Origin: UBA6163 sp031411655 | Lineage (GTDB): Bacteria > Planctomycetota > Planctomycetia > Pirellulales > Pirellulaceae | NCBI GenBank assembly: GCA_031411655.1 | Contig: JANOBM010000056.1 | Location: 1 to 64,000 of the forward strand | DNA: 64,000 nucleotides | Direction of reading: 5' to 3' | Shown: one piece after another, positions 7,803 to 17,614 of the stretch | How positions within the stretch are numbered: the first letter of the stretch is position 1 | How the letters are laid out: each line of letters opens with the position of its first letter | Notes under the pieces: model-generated | Databases searched by the model: none | What the model was told of the DNA's origin: nothing | The model's input: the letters and a program-made list of their open reading frames with translations, nothing else | Program-made: the position numbers and the translations under genes

Positions 7803-10800
7803 CTATCCGTCTTGGAGTATCACTTCAAGGCGAGGAATGAATTCAAATTCTTCGGGATACCGCTTATTCGCTTCCAGATACTCTTCGTTAAATTCTTCCG
7901 AACTTAAAAGTTCTGCCGATCCCTGCTCGCTAAACTTTCGCATCGACAGGACTCGCATTAACGGCTCAAGTGCTTTCGCCTCGCGCGGTTCCGGTTGGAT
8001 GTTCCACAGTCGAACCTTGTCACCGCTAGCCATCAGCCACCGTTGTTGAGAGTCAATATTCAGTCCGCGTGTTCGAAGTTGGTCACTTGGTCCCACGAGT
8101 CTTCCCGTATTTGTCTCCCATAACGACACCGTGGCGATACTGGCTGTTGCAATCAACTTGGGGTTCGGTGCGAACTTCATCTGGGAGATAAATGGGGAGG
8201 GCAGGCTGGCCAAAGGTTGAGCTCCTTTTCTCCAGTCCCAGACAAGCACCGTATTCGCAAAACCCGCAGCGCCCAGTAGCTGGCCATCGCGAGAGAACTG
8301 AACTTCACTTACGGCGCCCTTCAATCGAAATCGTCGCAATTCAATCGGTTCTGCGAATGGTTCCCAAACGACCACTTCGTCGGAGTCTGACCCCGCCGCA
8401 ACGGCGTTACCGGAAGGATGGAAGCGTACACATGAAACTGCCATGGCTGCGGCTTCACGTTCTCCAACAAGAAGTGGCTGGCCGATCAGTTTCCCCGATC
8501 CCGCTTCCCAAAGACGCAATAGCTTATCGTCGCTGCCCGTAACAACGTGCTTGCCGTCAGGGCTGAAGTCACTGTCTCGTACCAATGCGTCATGAAGCAG
8601 TTCACCTCCTTGTACAGAGCCCGACTCCATGTTCCAAACTTGTGCTCCGCCGGATGGGTTAGCGACAAGCAATTGCTTGCCGTCGTGATCAAGTCGTAAG
8701 TGTGAAACGACGGTCTCAAACTGGATCGTGTTTAGCAATCGCGGATCGTCACCCAGACGCCAACGTTGCAGTTCGTTGGTCTCAGAGAGCGTCGCGAGTA
8801 TGTCGCCATTGGACGAGAGAGCGTGCATGAGGATTTTGGCTTTAGGCGCGAGCGTGGTTACGCTGATGGGGCGCACTGACGGGTCGCATAGGCAGATGCT
8901 GTTTTCCCGAACGATAACAACCTTATCACTGGTGCCCGCGAAGTAAGCGGAGGGCAGAGTGGCAGACTCAGCTAAGGGATACTTGAAAGCGATCGTACTA
9001 TCTTGTTGCGATCGACCCAGGTCCCAAGAAACGCACCGCCCATCGACAGCGATGATCAATTGATCGTCGACAAACCTCACGTCTGGGGCGACGGAATGGT
9101 ACCAAGGTCCCGCGATGAGGCGGCCTGTTGGAACATCCCAGGCACGGACGCTGTGGTCCAACCCGATGGTTGCCACTGCTTGTCCATCGGCGCGAACACG
9201 GGCAAAGAGGGGGCGGACGCCATGTTCGAGAGGAACTCCCACCGCCTTGCCCGACGCGACATCCCATACACGTGCGCTCTGGTCTGCGCTGAGCGTCACT
9301 ACGGTCTTGTTGGTAGGACTGAAAACGGCTTCAGTCACCGGGCCGCGATGATCCAAAAGTTCACCCAGCGGCTTTCTTTTCTCGGAGTCCCATAATTGCG
9401 CATATCCACTGGAGTTCGTTGTAGCGATGATTTTCCCGTCTGGACTGTAATGAGAAGCCCATAGATCAGGTTGACGAATCGGTTCGCCTACTTCGGTCTC
9501 AGTCAAAGGATCGTAGAACCAAACTCCTGCTTTGGTTACAACCATCAATTCATCGCGATGGGGATGAAACTCCAACGATGTAATAGTCTCCTCCGAAACA
9601 ATTGGGCTGAGGGGAGTTGCGGTGTTTTTCAGCGAGAACCACTCGACCTGTACTGACTCGTTGGGCGTTGTCGTGGTAGCGGCGATGTACTTGCCGCTGG
9701 TGTTGATGGCGAGGGGAATATCGGAGATGCCTCGTCCTTCAGACAGTTGACCCTGAGTGGAAATCGGGTCGCCAATGAGTTGGCCAGTCGCAATATCCCA
9801 AATCCTAATAAGCGATTCGGAGCCGCCGGTGAGCAACCGTTTGTTGTCCGGTGAAAAGCAGACGAAAGGGATCATGTCATTTTGTGGCAGCGATGACCAC
9901 GCAACTTCGCCGCTTTGGATTGCAAAGCCTGCTGCGCCAGGCAGGGCACCGGTAAGAATCAACATTTTCCCGTCAGGACTGAGTCGATGGACGACTGCTA
10001 ACGAGCGAAGGTCTTTGGGAAGCATTTGAACACGTACAGGCCGTGGTAGCTGCCTTAAAAGTCGTCCCAATCGAATTCGGTGGACGTTAGCATTTTCATG
10101 CTGGTACTCTTCAACCAGTGGCAATGCACGGTGTAACCAGAGTGCTGCGCCGCTTGCATCGCGATCCATCTGTGCCTGTTCAGCGTTGCTGATCAATAGG
10201 TCGGCAAGAGAGTCGCCTGCAGCTTTCGCTGCGGATTGGGCAAGTGCTTCTTGCTTGATCGCACGGGTCTCACTTGCCTCAGCCAGCAGCCTTTGTTTCG
10301 CCTCACGTTGTCCTGCGGCCACGGCAATGTCGCGCTGCGTCACGACCTTCAATCGCTCTGAATTAACGAAGTAAGCGGCGAGTGACATCACTAGCAGCAA
10401 GACGGGAACCATCGTGGCAACTCCCATAACCCATGACCGATGTCGCCGCATTCGCCGATACCATCGCTCTGCCAATCCTTCGCCATGGCAAAGAACAGGT
10501 TCATCTGCAAGCCACCGTTCTATCTCCAAAGCGATCTCCTGTGCCGATGAATAACGGTCTTTCGGACACAACGCCATGGCCTTCATGCAAATGGACTCGA
10601 GGGGAGATGGCACATCGGGCCGTGCCGCCCGTGGTGCGGGAAAAGTCCCTGTTCTTACGCCCGATAGTAGTTTGGATAGATCTCGACCGACAAAGGCTGG
10701 TTGGCCGACGAGTAGGTGGTAAAGAGTTGCTCCCAAGCTGTATACATCGCTTAATGGTCCTACCTCAGATAAATGTCCAACGGCTTGTTCTGGACTCATG

Positions 10801-11672
10801 TATTGAGGAGTTCCAATCGCAACCCCATCCATAGTGTCAGTATCGACGGCTGACTTTCGCGATCGTTGTACCCGCCTTTTTTCATCTGGGATGAACTCTT
10901 CTTCGTCGATGGACTTTGCCAATCCCCAATCGACAACCAGAGTCTCACCGTATTCACCTACCATGATGTTTGCAGGCTTGATGTCACGGTGAAGCACGCG
11001 GCGCGAGTGTGCGTAGTAGATGGTATTGCACACGTCTACGATTCGTCTTAGTAATTCGCGGAACTTTAAAGAGGTGTCCGAAGCATCATTGGGAAGCCGG
11101 TGAAACTCATCGATTGCATCCTTCAGGCTGCGACCTTCGATGAATCGCATTGCATAGTAGGGACGGCCGTCGGGAGACACTCCAAATCCATAGACTGGAA
11201 CAATGCCCGGATGCTCTAGACGGCCAGTAATTTCCGCCTCACGAATGAACCGTGCTCGGGCGTCAAGGTCGTCTGCGAATTGACTTTGAATTTCCTTTAG
11301 TGCAACCGTTCGCCGAAGTTCGTCGTCGACGGCCAGCGATACTTGCCCCAAGCCACCTTTTGCATGGACATGCAAGACTTTAAACCGTCCAGAAGTCATA
11401 GCGGGACGAGCAAGTGCATCATTAAGAACTTGACTTGTCTTCAGAGTTCCAGATGGCCGTGTTGCCGCAGGGTCCAGGGTGACGTTCGGATCGTCGACAC
11501 CTGTGTCGATCGACTGGTAAACGGTCGCTGTGCCTGCGGCTGTTTCGGGCTCATGTGCCCCGGGCTCTTGAGGAGGCAGCCCACCATTTTCGCCGGTATC
11601 CTTCCTGATATCCTTAGTGGTATCCCTCGCCGAATCGGATGGCTCCAAGTTCATAGGATCTTGCATCGGCAA
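7803..11672 (-). CDS. Transmembrane Ser/Thr protein kinase with C-terminal WD40 propellers
   Basis: 1289 residues. Residues 1-90 are low-complexity (Asp/Thr/Pro). The kinase domain covers about 95-390, with VALKE (Lys126), HRDIKPAN (His228-Asp230), DWG at 248-250 in place of DFG, and GTPQYMSPEQA as activation-segment end. A single membrane helix lies at about 414-436, then an Ala/Gln/Glu-rich coiled-coil segment (about 440-490). Many WD40 blades follow from about 545 to 1240 (e.g. FSPDNKRLLTGGSESLIRIW, FSPDGKHVVTGSDDKLLRLW), enough for roughly two beta-propellers. I infer a cytoplasmic kinase with a sensor or scaffold domain across the membrane. This kinase-TM-WD40 layout is common in planctomycetes. 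The ligand is unknown. Confidence 0.92.
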   Translation of the reverse strand: MPMQDPMNLEPSDSARDTTKDIRKDTGENGGLPPQEPGAHEPETAAGTATVYQSIDTGVDDPNVTLDPAATRPSGTLKTSQVLNDALARPAMTSGRFKVLHVHAKGGLGQVSLAVDDELRRTVALKEIQSQFADDLDARARFIREAEITGRLEHPGIVPVYGFGVSPDGRPYYAMRFIEGRSLKDAIDEFHRLPNDASDTSLKFRELLRRIVDVCNTIYYAHSRRVLHRDIKPANIMVGEYGETLVVDWGLAKSIDEEEFIPDEKRRVQRSRKSAVDTDTMDGVAIGTPQYMSPEQAVGHLSEVGPLSDVYSLGATLYHLLVGQPAFVGRDLSKLLSGVRTGTFPAPRAARPDVPSPLESICMKAMALCPKDRYSSAQEIALEIERWLADEPVLCHGEGLAERWYRRMRRHRSWVMGVATMVPVLLLVMSLAAYFVNSERLKVVTQRDIAVAAGQREAKQRLLAEASETRAIKQEALAQSAAKAAGDSLADLLISNAEQAQMDRDASGAALWLHRALPLVEEYQHENANVHRIRLGRLLRQLPRPVRVQMLPKDLRSLAVVHRLSPDGKMLILTGALPGAAGFAIQSGEVAWSSLPQNDMIPFVCFSPDNKRLLTGGSESLIRIWDIATGQLIGDPISTQGQLSEGRGISDIPLAINTSGKYIAATTTTPNESVQVEWFSLKNTATPLSPIVSEETITSLEFHPHRDELMVVTKAGVWFYDPLTETEVGEPIRQPDLWASHYSPDGKIIATTNSSGYAQLWDSEKRKPLGELLDHRGPVTEAVFSPTNKTVVTLSADQSARVWDVASGKAVGVPLEHGVRPLFARVRADGQAVATIGLDHSVRAWDVPTGRLIAGPWYHSVAPDVRFVDDQLIIAVDGRCVSWDLGRSQQDSTIAFKYPLAESATLPSAYFAGTSDKVVIVRENSICLCDPSVRPISVTTLAPKAKILMHALSSNGDILATLSETNELQRWRLGDDPRLLNTIQFETVVSHLRLDHDGKQLLVANPSGGAQVWNMESGSVQGGELLHDALVRDSDFSPDGKHVVTGSDDKLLRLWEAGSGKLIGQPLLVGEREAAAMAVSCVRFHPSGNAVAAGSDSDEVVVWEPFAEPIELRRFRLKGAVSEVQFSRDGQLLGAAGFANTVLVWDWRKGAQPLASLPSPFISQMKFAPNPKLIATASIATVSLWETNTGRLVGPSDQLRTRGLNIDSQQRWLMASGDKVRLWNIQPEPREAKALEPLMRVLSMRKFSEQGSAELLSSEEFNEEYLEANKRYPEEFEFIPRLEVILQDG

Positions 11673-11771
11673 TCGCGTGACTGAATCGAAAGTTGAGGTG
11701 AGAAGCCAATCGGGATCTATTCAATATCGAATGATCCGAACGTCAGACGCTCACTTTAGAGTACCGTCGAA

Positions 11772-14285
11772 CTACAGCATATCCATCGGATCGATATCAA
11801 CGACGAATTGAATGTCATCTTTAGGCTGGAGGGTGACCGATGCCGTGCCACGACGAATCGTTTCGCCCAGCGCGGCACTGTTAGTTGACTGCAAAAGGAT
11901 ATGGAAGCGAAACTTGCCACGCAGTTTGGCAATTGGGGGCGGGGCAGGGCCCAGGAGTCTAACCTCCGCACCTAACTTTGCTCGCGCCGCTTCAAGACTC
12001 TGCATCATTCGTTCGGCAAAGGCTTCGGTGATTTCTTCTTCGGGGCCACGGATAATGATGCGAGCGACATTTCCCAGCGGTGGATAGTCGAACTTTTTGC
12101 GCTGAACCATTTCGCCCTTCGCGAAGCCATCGAAATCGTGATGGGACGCGGCAATGATAGCCGGGTGATCAGGCGAAAACGTTTGTACGATCACCTGGCC
12201 GCCGCGGTCACCGCGGCCAGTTCGACCGGCAACCTGGGTGACAAGTTGAAAGGTTCGCTCCGCAGCTCTAAAGTCAGGGAAGTGCAACGCGCTATCCGCA
12301 TTGATGACTCCGACCAAGAGCACGTTCGGAAAGTCGAGGCCTTTAGCGATCATCTGCGTGCCCAGCAATATCTTGATTTCACCACTCCGAAAAGCTGACA
12401 ACACTTTCTGGTGGCTACCGGGGCGGCGCATCGTATCGCTATCCATTCGCGCAGCGATCGCGTCGGGAAAGCGTGCCTTCACTTCAACCTCTAATCGTTG
12501 GGTTCCCAATCCGCCGTATCGAATTCCATCAAATCGACAAGCGGGGCACCATGGAGGTGTCGCGATGGTGTAGTCGCAGTAGTGACAGATCGCTTTGCTA
12601 CCGTCGCGATGATGGGTGAGCGGCAAATCGCACTCGGGACAGGCAACAACATAACCGCAAGCAGGACACTGAATGGTAGTTGCGAATCCACGCCGGTTGA
12701 GTAGCAGGATGATTTGTCCATCATCTCTTAGCGTCTGCGTCATGGCGGTTGCCAGTGGACGACTAATTGCACCATTCCCACCACGCTCGTCTCGTTGACG
12801 AAGATCGACCAACTGGACCGATGGCATGGGACGATGGTTCACGCGATATTGCATGCGAATGAGTTCTGCATGGCCAGTCTGAGTTGCATGCCAAGATTCC
12901 ATACTAGGTGTCGCGGAACCGAGTAGCAGCGGCACTCCGGCAAAGCCAGCGCGCCGGTGAGCGACGCGTCGAGCATGATAGCGAGGCTGCGTGTCTTGCT
13001 TGAATGAACCATCATGTTCTTCATCGATAACAATTAGCCCAAGTCGTGGTAGTGGTGCGAACACTGCGCTGCGCGGTCCCACGACCACCTGAACTTCTCC
13101 GCTACGAATCCTTTGCCATTGAAAGTGACGCTCGGAAGGAGACATTTGGCTGTGCAGAACTGCGACGCTCTCAAAACGACTTTCGAATCGTGCACGAGTT
13201 TGCGGTGTGAGGCTAATTTCTGGTACAAGGACAATGGCACCACGACCAAATCGCACAACGTGCTGGATCGCACGAATATAAACTTCCGTCTTACCGCTTC
13301 CTGTTACCCCATGGAGGAGCAGCGTTTTCGCTTCGTTGGAATCGATGGCGGCAATGGTCGCTTTCAGCGCGGCCTCTTGTTCATCGGTGAGCGTTTCAAT
13401 CCCTTCATGCCCCGCTTGAATGATTCGGCGAGGGGTTCTCGCGTCTTGCGACATGACACGGCGACTTTGAGAACAAACCAATCCCTTGTGAAGTAGTTGT
13501 CGGATGGGGCCTTCGGTACATTCCGCCTCAACAGTCCACTGCGCGATGGTCATCGGTCGCGCCGCAGCAATAAGGAATCGTAACGCGGCGCGTTGCTTTG
13601 TTGGCAAGGCATCGACGATTCGGTCATCAAGAGACTTCGGATCGGGCGTGTAGAACGTTTGTTGACGAGTTCCCGCTGCCGCGCGAACACCAGACGGAAC
13701 CAACGTGTCGAATACAACCCCTGCGGGCGTTTGATAGTAGTGGCTGATCCAGAGAACAAGGCGAACCAAAGAGGAATCGCAAAGTGGTTCAGCATCCATC
13801 GCATCCACGACATCACGTAAAGTTTGTCCTTGGAGCATTCTCAATTTAGTCTCGACGCACCAACCGATCAGCGGCTGTTTGCGTTTTCCCAGTGGGACAT
13901 GAACGCGCATTCCGGCATGAACCAGATCGCGAAGGGCCTCGGGGATCCGGTAGTCAAAGGGGCCATGCGGGGCCTCGGCGAATACGACAGAAGCAGTGAG
14001 CACTTCTTCTGTACTGACCAATTCCCATGGAGGGGGATCGGTTTCGAACAGTACGGGCTGGTCTCGTTGGTCCACTTGGTTTGGTTGACTGGGGGGCGGT
14101 ACTTTCGAACCAGGCAATGGCGGATGGGTGGATGTTGAACCGGCGTGCAATCGGTGCGGAGGTTCAGCGGACATGGGTGTGAAGGCGGTCGTACTAGAAA
14201 ATGGCGGAGATGGCTGGCGAATCGTGTCGGAATCCATGAGCATAGTGCAAAATCCTCCCCAGGGTGGCAATGACTGTTTTATCAT
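11772..14285 (-). CDS. priA: Primosomal replication protein N' (replication-restart helicase)
   Basis: 837 residues. PriA reloads the replisome at collapsed forks. The family N-terminus begins around residue 101 (VVFAEAPHGPFDYRIPEALRD). The helicase has Walker A GVTGSGKTEVY and Walker B DEEH. The zinc-binding region holds four CxxC pairs (CPAC, CPEC, CHYC, CPAC) followed by GLGTQRLEVEV. The first ~95 residues are Pro/Ser-rich and unlike other PriA proteins, so translation may really start at a later codon, e.g. Met38. It is divergent from nadD. Confidence 0.96.
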   Translation of the reverse strand: MIKQSLPPWGGFCTMLMDSDTIRQPSPPFSSTTAFTPMSAEPPHRLHAGSTSTHPPLPGSKVPPPSQPNQVDQRDQPVLFETDPPPWELVSTEEVLTASVVFAEAPHGPFDYRIPEALRDLVHAGMRVHVPLGKRKQPLIGWCVETKLRMLQGQTLRDVVDAMDAEPLCDSSLVRLVLWISHYYQTPAGVVFDTLVPSGVRAAAGTRQQTFYTPDPKSLDDRIVDALPTKQRAALRFLIAAARPMTIAQWTVEAECTEGPIRQLLHKGLVCSQSRRVMSQDARTPRRIIQAGHEGIETLTDEQEAALKATIAAIDSNEAKTLLLHGVTGSGKTEVYIRAIQHVVRFGRGAIVLVPEISLTPQTRARFESRFESVAVLHSQMSPSERHFQWQRIRSGEVQVVVGPRSAVFAPLPRLGLIVIDEEHDGSFKQDTQPRYHARRVAHRRAGFAGVPLLLGSATPSMESWHATQTGHAELIRMQYRVNHRPMPSVQLVDLRQRDERGGNGAISRPLATAMTQTLRDDGQIILLLNRRGFATTIQCPACGYVVACPECDLPLTHHRDGSKAICHYCDYTIATPPWCPACRFDGIRYGGLGTQRLEVEVKARFPDAIAARMDSDTMRRPGSHQKVLSAFRSGEIKILLGTQMIAKGLDFPNVLLVGVINADSALHFPDFRAAERTFQLVTQVAGRTGRGDRGGQVIVQTFSPDHPAIIAASHHDFDGFAKGEMVQRKKFDYPPLGNVARIIIRGPEEEITEAFAERMMQSLEAARAKLGAEVRLLGPAPPPIAKLRGKFRFHILLQSTNSAALGETIRRGTASVTLQPKDDIQFVVDIDPMDML
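11942..11949 (+). repeat. GGGCAGGG octamer (KOPS-like)
   Basis: Plus-strand copy inside priA, a minus-strand gene, so its orientation opposes the gene. It is the left-most full copy seen in the window. Confidence 0.6.
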
Positions 14286-14344
14286 CGCTGGAGCAGTGAC
14301 ACGTCTGGTCCGGGTTAGTCCGCAAAATCGAATGTGAACGGTAC

Positions 14345-14953
14345 ATGCGCATCGGAATTTTTGGTGGATCGTTTGATCCAGTGCATTTGGGACACTTGTG
14401 GATGGCCGAACTTAGTTGCGAGGCACTTCATCTGGGCGAACTGATTTTCGTTCCAACAGCCACGTCCCCGTTAAAGCCGAAAGGACCGGTTGCCACCAAC
14501 GAGCAACGCCTGGCCATGTTGCGCCTTGCTATCTCCGGGCATCCGGCCTTTCGCGTCGATACTCGAGAGATTGATCGAGGTGGCGTGAGCTATACGGTCG
14601 ATACTGTGCGCGAGCTTAGGCAAGAACGCCCGCACGACGAGTTTTTTTTACTAATAGGGACCGATGCTTTCAATTCACTTGACCAGTGGCGTTCACCAGA
14701 GGAATTGATTTCGATCGTCACACCCGTCGTCCTGCGTCGCGGCGGAGATAAAGATGCCGATTGGTCGCTTATCGAGCGTTTGGTCGGTCCGATGCGAGCC
14801 GCTGTCATTCGTGATGCGGCGCTTGAGATTCCAATGATCGAAGTCTCAAGTGGTGAAATTCGAGCGAGTGTTGCCGAAGGGCGCAGCATTCGATACAGAG
14901 TCCCACGAGCCGTCGAGGCGATGATTGAAGCGGAGGGACTCTACCGGACGTGA
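14345..14953 (+). CDS. nadD: Nicotinate-nucleotide adenylyltransferase
   Basis: 202 residues. It transfers AMP from ATP to nicotinate mononucleotide, giving deamido-NAD in NAD synthesis. The N-terminus MRIGIFGGSFDPVHLGH holds the nucleotidyltransferase HxGH motif (residues 14-17). The second family motif appears near the C-terminus as VSSGEIRAS, a variant of ISSTxIR. GTDAFNSLDQW is the NadD substrate loop. It ends 7 bp from the convergent gene at 14961. Confidence 0.96.
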   Translation: MRIGIFGGSFDPVHLGHLWMAELSCEALHLGELIFVPTATSPLKPKGPVATNEQRLAMLRLAISGHPAFRVDTREIDRGGVSYTVDTVRELRQERPHDEFFLLIGTDAFNSLDQWRSPEELISIVTPVVLRRGGDKDADWSLIERLVGPMRAAVIRDAALEIPMIEVSSGEIRASVAEGRSIRYRVPRAVEAMIEAEGLYRT

Positions 14954-14960
14954 CGATTGG

Positions 14961-15671
14961 CTACCATGCAACGCTATCTTCGCTGTTGTTGCCATCCATT
15001 CCAAGCCGTGTCATCAGAACGTTGAATTCTCGGTAGAACCTGGCGCTGCTACTATGAACATGTTCGGCTTCGGTAACAAATCGAATTGTCGGATCGGGAT
15101 AAATATCGCCAGCAATCAGCAACTTTTCAAACGGCTCAAGTGGTTGGCCGTAGGCGATCAGCATTTTGTGCTCATCCAGTTGCACTTCCTGGCCGCGTGT
15201 AGGATTGACGACTGCAACTCCCGTGCACCCATCGTTGAGGAGCAGGTCTTCAAAGTCAAGCAACATGCTCTTCAGGACAGGCATGTCGATATGTTCGCGG
15301 TATAGGTCTTGGTGACCGCTGGTTGTTTGATGACTTGATTCAAGGACAACATCGACGACTGGACCGAGCGGATCGAGTAGCTCAAGGAATTGGTCCATCA
15401 ATCGGCGTCGTGAGGCGGCTGCCATCACTACGGGAATGGATCTGCCAGTCGTGTCGTCGCGATATTCATCTCGCCGAAAGCCCTGCCTTGGAACCACTTG
15501 CAAGTCATACGACGGGCGAACGGCATCAGTCAGCTCGAATACGCCATACTGACGAATGCCCATGTGTGTCCGAAGTTCCTCGTCAGTCAACGACTCGAAA
15601 CTGCCGGCTGGTACGACGGTACCTGACTTGTCTGAGGAAGGTGTGCGAAGAATGCGTTTTAGGAAACCCAT
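14961..15671 (-). CDS. Conserved hypothetical protein
   Basis: 236 residues, soluble, with no signal peptide or membrane helix. It has an acidic middle (SMLLDFEDLLLNDGCTGVAV) and a C-terminal part with EAEHVHSSSARFYREFNVLM. I recognise no family. The start codon at 15671 gives MGFLKRILRTPSS, a basic amphipathic N-terminus. It is convergent with nadD (7-bp gap), and a terminator-like hairpin lies just upstream of its start. Confidence 0.6.
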   Translation of the reverse strand: MGFLKRILRTPSSDKSGTVVPAGSFESLTDEELRTHMGIRQYGVFELTDAVRPSYDLQVVPRQGFRRDEYRDDTTGRSIPVVMAAASRRRLMDQFLELLDPLGPVVDVVLESSHQTTSGHQDLYREHIDMPVLKSMLLDFEDLLLNDGCTGVAVVNPTRGQEVQLDEHKMLIAYGQPLEPFEKLLIAGDIYPDPTIRFVTEAEHVHSSSARFYREFNVLMTRLGMDGNNSEDSVAW

Positions 15672-15928
15672 CGAATGATCCGGTCAGTTGATCTGGCAGC
15701 GGTCGATAATAAAAACGAAGTGATCGCGACGAGATTTCGGCTCGTTGCGACGACGATCACTTCACCCCAAACGCTAGGTCATGCTTCGACCTTGGGCTCC
15801 ATTCCGTCGGTTTCAAGCAGAATGTGCCAGGTCAACGGTCGTCAAATTGCGTTCAGCCGTTAGAATCGGAGTTCTGAGGAAGGCGATAATCGCCTCGGAT
15901 CCTTCTCAACTGTGCCTATGCGGCAAAG
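15672..15928. other. Divergent intergenic region
   Basis: 257 bp between a minus-strand hypothetical gene and the plus-strand lipoprotein gene. It should carry promoters for both. Its one clear structure is the hairpin at 15717-15763; no convincing ORF was seen. Confidence 0.5.
15717..15763 (-). terminator. Intrinsic-terminator-like hairpin on minus strand, possible small-RNA end
   Basis: Perfect 10-bp arms: GAAGTGATCG at 15717-15726 and CGATCACTTC at 15754-15763. Inside, the stem continues imperfectly (GACGAG against CTCGTTG). On the minus strand the hairpin is followed by CGTTTTTATT, a U-tract, so it has the form of a Rho-independent terminator. No minus-strand gene lies upstream of it in the gap, so it may end a short non-coding RNA or act in the leader of the gene at 15671. 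Confidence 0.5.
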
Positions 15929-17566
15929 ATGCAATTGATGACAACCGCTACTCGATTCTGGATTGTCGTTGGCGGCTTCGCGATGGTTCTGTCGATCGGG
16001 TGTGAGCCTCCACCTCGTCCCGGTTTCGCAGAAATCTCCGCGAATGCCCAGCGCGATTCGGCGCTGGATGAGCTGGCGCCTACAGTAGAGCCGCCGGCAA
16101 AAACGGATGAGATCTCGCTGGCAGCATTGCAGCTTCCCTGGGAATCATGGCACAGCTACTTCATGGGCGGAGCAAAGGTCGGCTATATCCATGTCCAGTC
16201 GGCTGCCGAGCAAGTGGGGGATGTTACCAACGTCCGGACAATCATTCTTGATCAATTAACGCTTCGCCGAGGCACGTCTGAGTTCGTTCAGTCGTTGCGG
16301 CAGAACTGCCTCGAGACACAATCTGGAAATTTAGTTTCCTTTGAATCTGACTTGCGAGTCGGGCCAGCCCGGACTCGATTCGAAGGACGAACAGAGGGAG
16401 AGGATCTGATTATCGAGCGAGTACGCGGGTTAACGCGTCAAACCGACACCATCGCATGGTCCCCTCGCTATCACGGATTTGCGGGAATTCAGCAAACGCT
16501 GTTGGCGAAACCGATGAAGTTAAATGAGTCTCGTCGCATTCCTATGTTGATGCCGGTTCAGAATCGACTTGCGATCGTATCCATGAGAGGCTCGGCGATG
16601 GCATCCATTTCGACACTCGATGGTGTCACACACGACGCTCTAGAAGTCGAAGTGCAACTGACAATGGATAACAGTCCATTGATGGAGACAACGATGTGGA
16701 CAAACGATATGGGGGAGCTACTTAAAAGCTACACCCCAGCGCTTGACCTGGTTGCGATTCGAACGACGCAGACCGAAGCCACCGAGTCGCTGGTGCCATC
16801 CGTTGACCTTTTGTCTGCGACGGCGATCAAGGTTGAGGGCAAACTGGCCAAGCCCAGTGAAACCTACCGGGCCGGCTACTTGATTACGCCACGACAAACC
16901 GGAGGCGATTCGTCGGCAGATCTAACGTTTGGAGCTTTTCCTGGCCAAAGTTTCCGTACGCTAGACGACGGTAGTTTGCAACTCCTTGTCTCTCGTGACC
17001 CGAAAGATGCAGTGCGGAGCGGGTTTACGGCGTCAAGCCTCGTGCCTGAGGATGGCGACAAACAAAGCGGGCCGATCATCGACAGTCAATCCGCTGATGT
17101 TCGAAAAATTGCGGGGCTAAGCACTGCGACCAATCTGAAGGAGTTGGCCCTCGATCTGACTCGAACCGTCAAACAACTAATCGGCCCGGGCGATTATTCG
17201 CGAGGGTTCGCGATCGCATCTCAAACGGCTCGCGATGGGGTCGGTGATTGTACCGAACGATCTGTTTTACTTGCCGCTATGTTGCGGGCCCGACAGGTCC
17301 CGGCGCGAGTCGCTGCAGGGCTTGTCTACGTCGATGCCAGCGACGAGGCGAAAATGGCTTTCCATATGTGGACACTTGCATGGATCGATGATCACTGGGT
17401 GTCTCTGGATCCAAGTAGCGGCGGCCTTGCTCCTGCGGATCGTATTACATTGACAACGAGTAACCTTGCCGACGGAAATGAGTATGAGTTTCTATTGCCG
17501 ATTCTAAGCATATTCGGAAAGGCGGACATCAAGATCGCCAATGCGCAGTATCAGTTGCTGGAATGA
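15929..17566 (+). CDS. Lipoprotein with transglutaminase-like domain
   Basis: 545 residues. The N-terminal hydrophobic segment ends in LSIGCEPP, a lipobox, so the mature protein should be lipid-anchored. A beta-rich middle region precedes a transglutaminase-like cysteine-protease fold near the C-terminus. Its triad is visible as Cys in GDCTERSVLLAAMLRA, His in FHMWTLAW, and Asp in VSLDPSSGG. Such proteins cleave or modify peptides, but the substrate is unknown. ATG at 15929 is used; a second Met (residue 4) is equally possible. Confidence 0.82.
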   Translation: MQLMTTATRFWIVVGGFAMVLSIGCEPPPRPGFAEISANAQRDSALDELAPTVEPPAKTDEISLAALQLPWESWHSYFMGGAKVGYIHVQSAAEQVGDVTNVRTIILDQLTLRRGTSEFVQSLRQNCLETQSGNLVSFESDLRVGPARTRFEGRTEGEDLIIERVRGLTRQTDTIAWSPRYHGFAGIQQTLLAKPMKLNESRRIPMLMPVQNRLAIVSMRGSAMASISTLDGVTHDALEVEVQLTMDNSPLMETTMWTNDMGELLKSYTPALDLVAIRTTQTEATESLVPSVDLLSATAIKVEGKLAKPSETYRAGYLITPRQTGGDSSADLTFGAFPGQSFRTLDDGSLQLLVSRDPKDAVRSGFTASSLVPEDGDKQSGPIIDSQSADVRKIAGLSTATNLKELALDLTRTVKQLIGPGDYSRGFAIASQTARDGVGDCTERSVLLAAMLRARQVPARVAAGLVYVDASDEAKMAFHMWTLAWIDDHWVSLDPSSGGLAPADRITLTTSNLADGNEYEFLLPILSIFGKADIKIANAQYQLLE

Positions 17567-17614
17567 AATGACTAAGGACTGATCGATTGATCATCGAGAT
17601 GCGGAGCTTATCGA

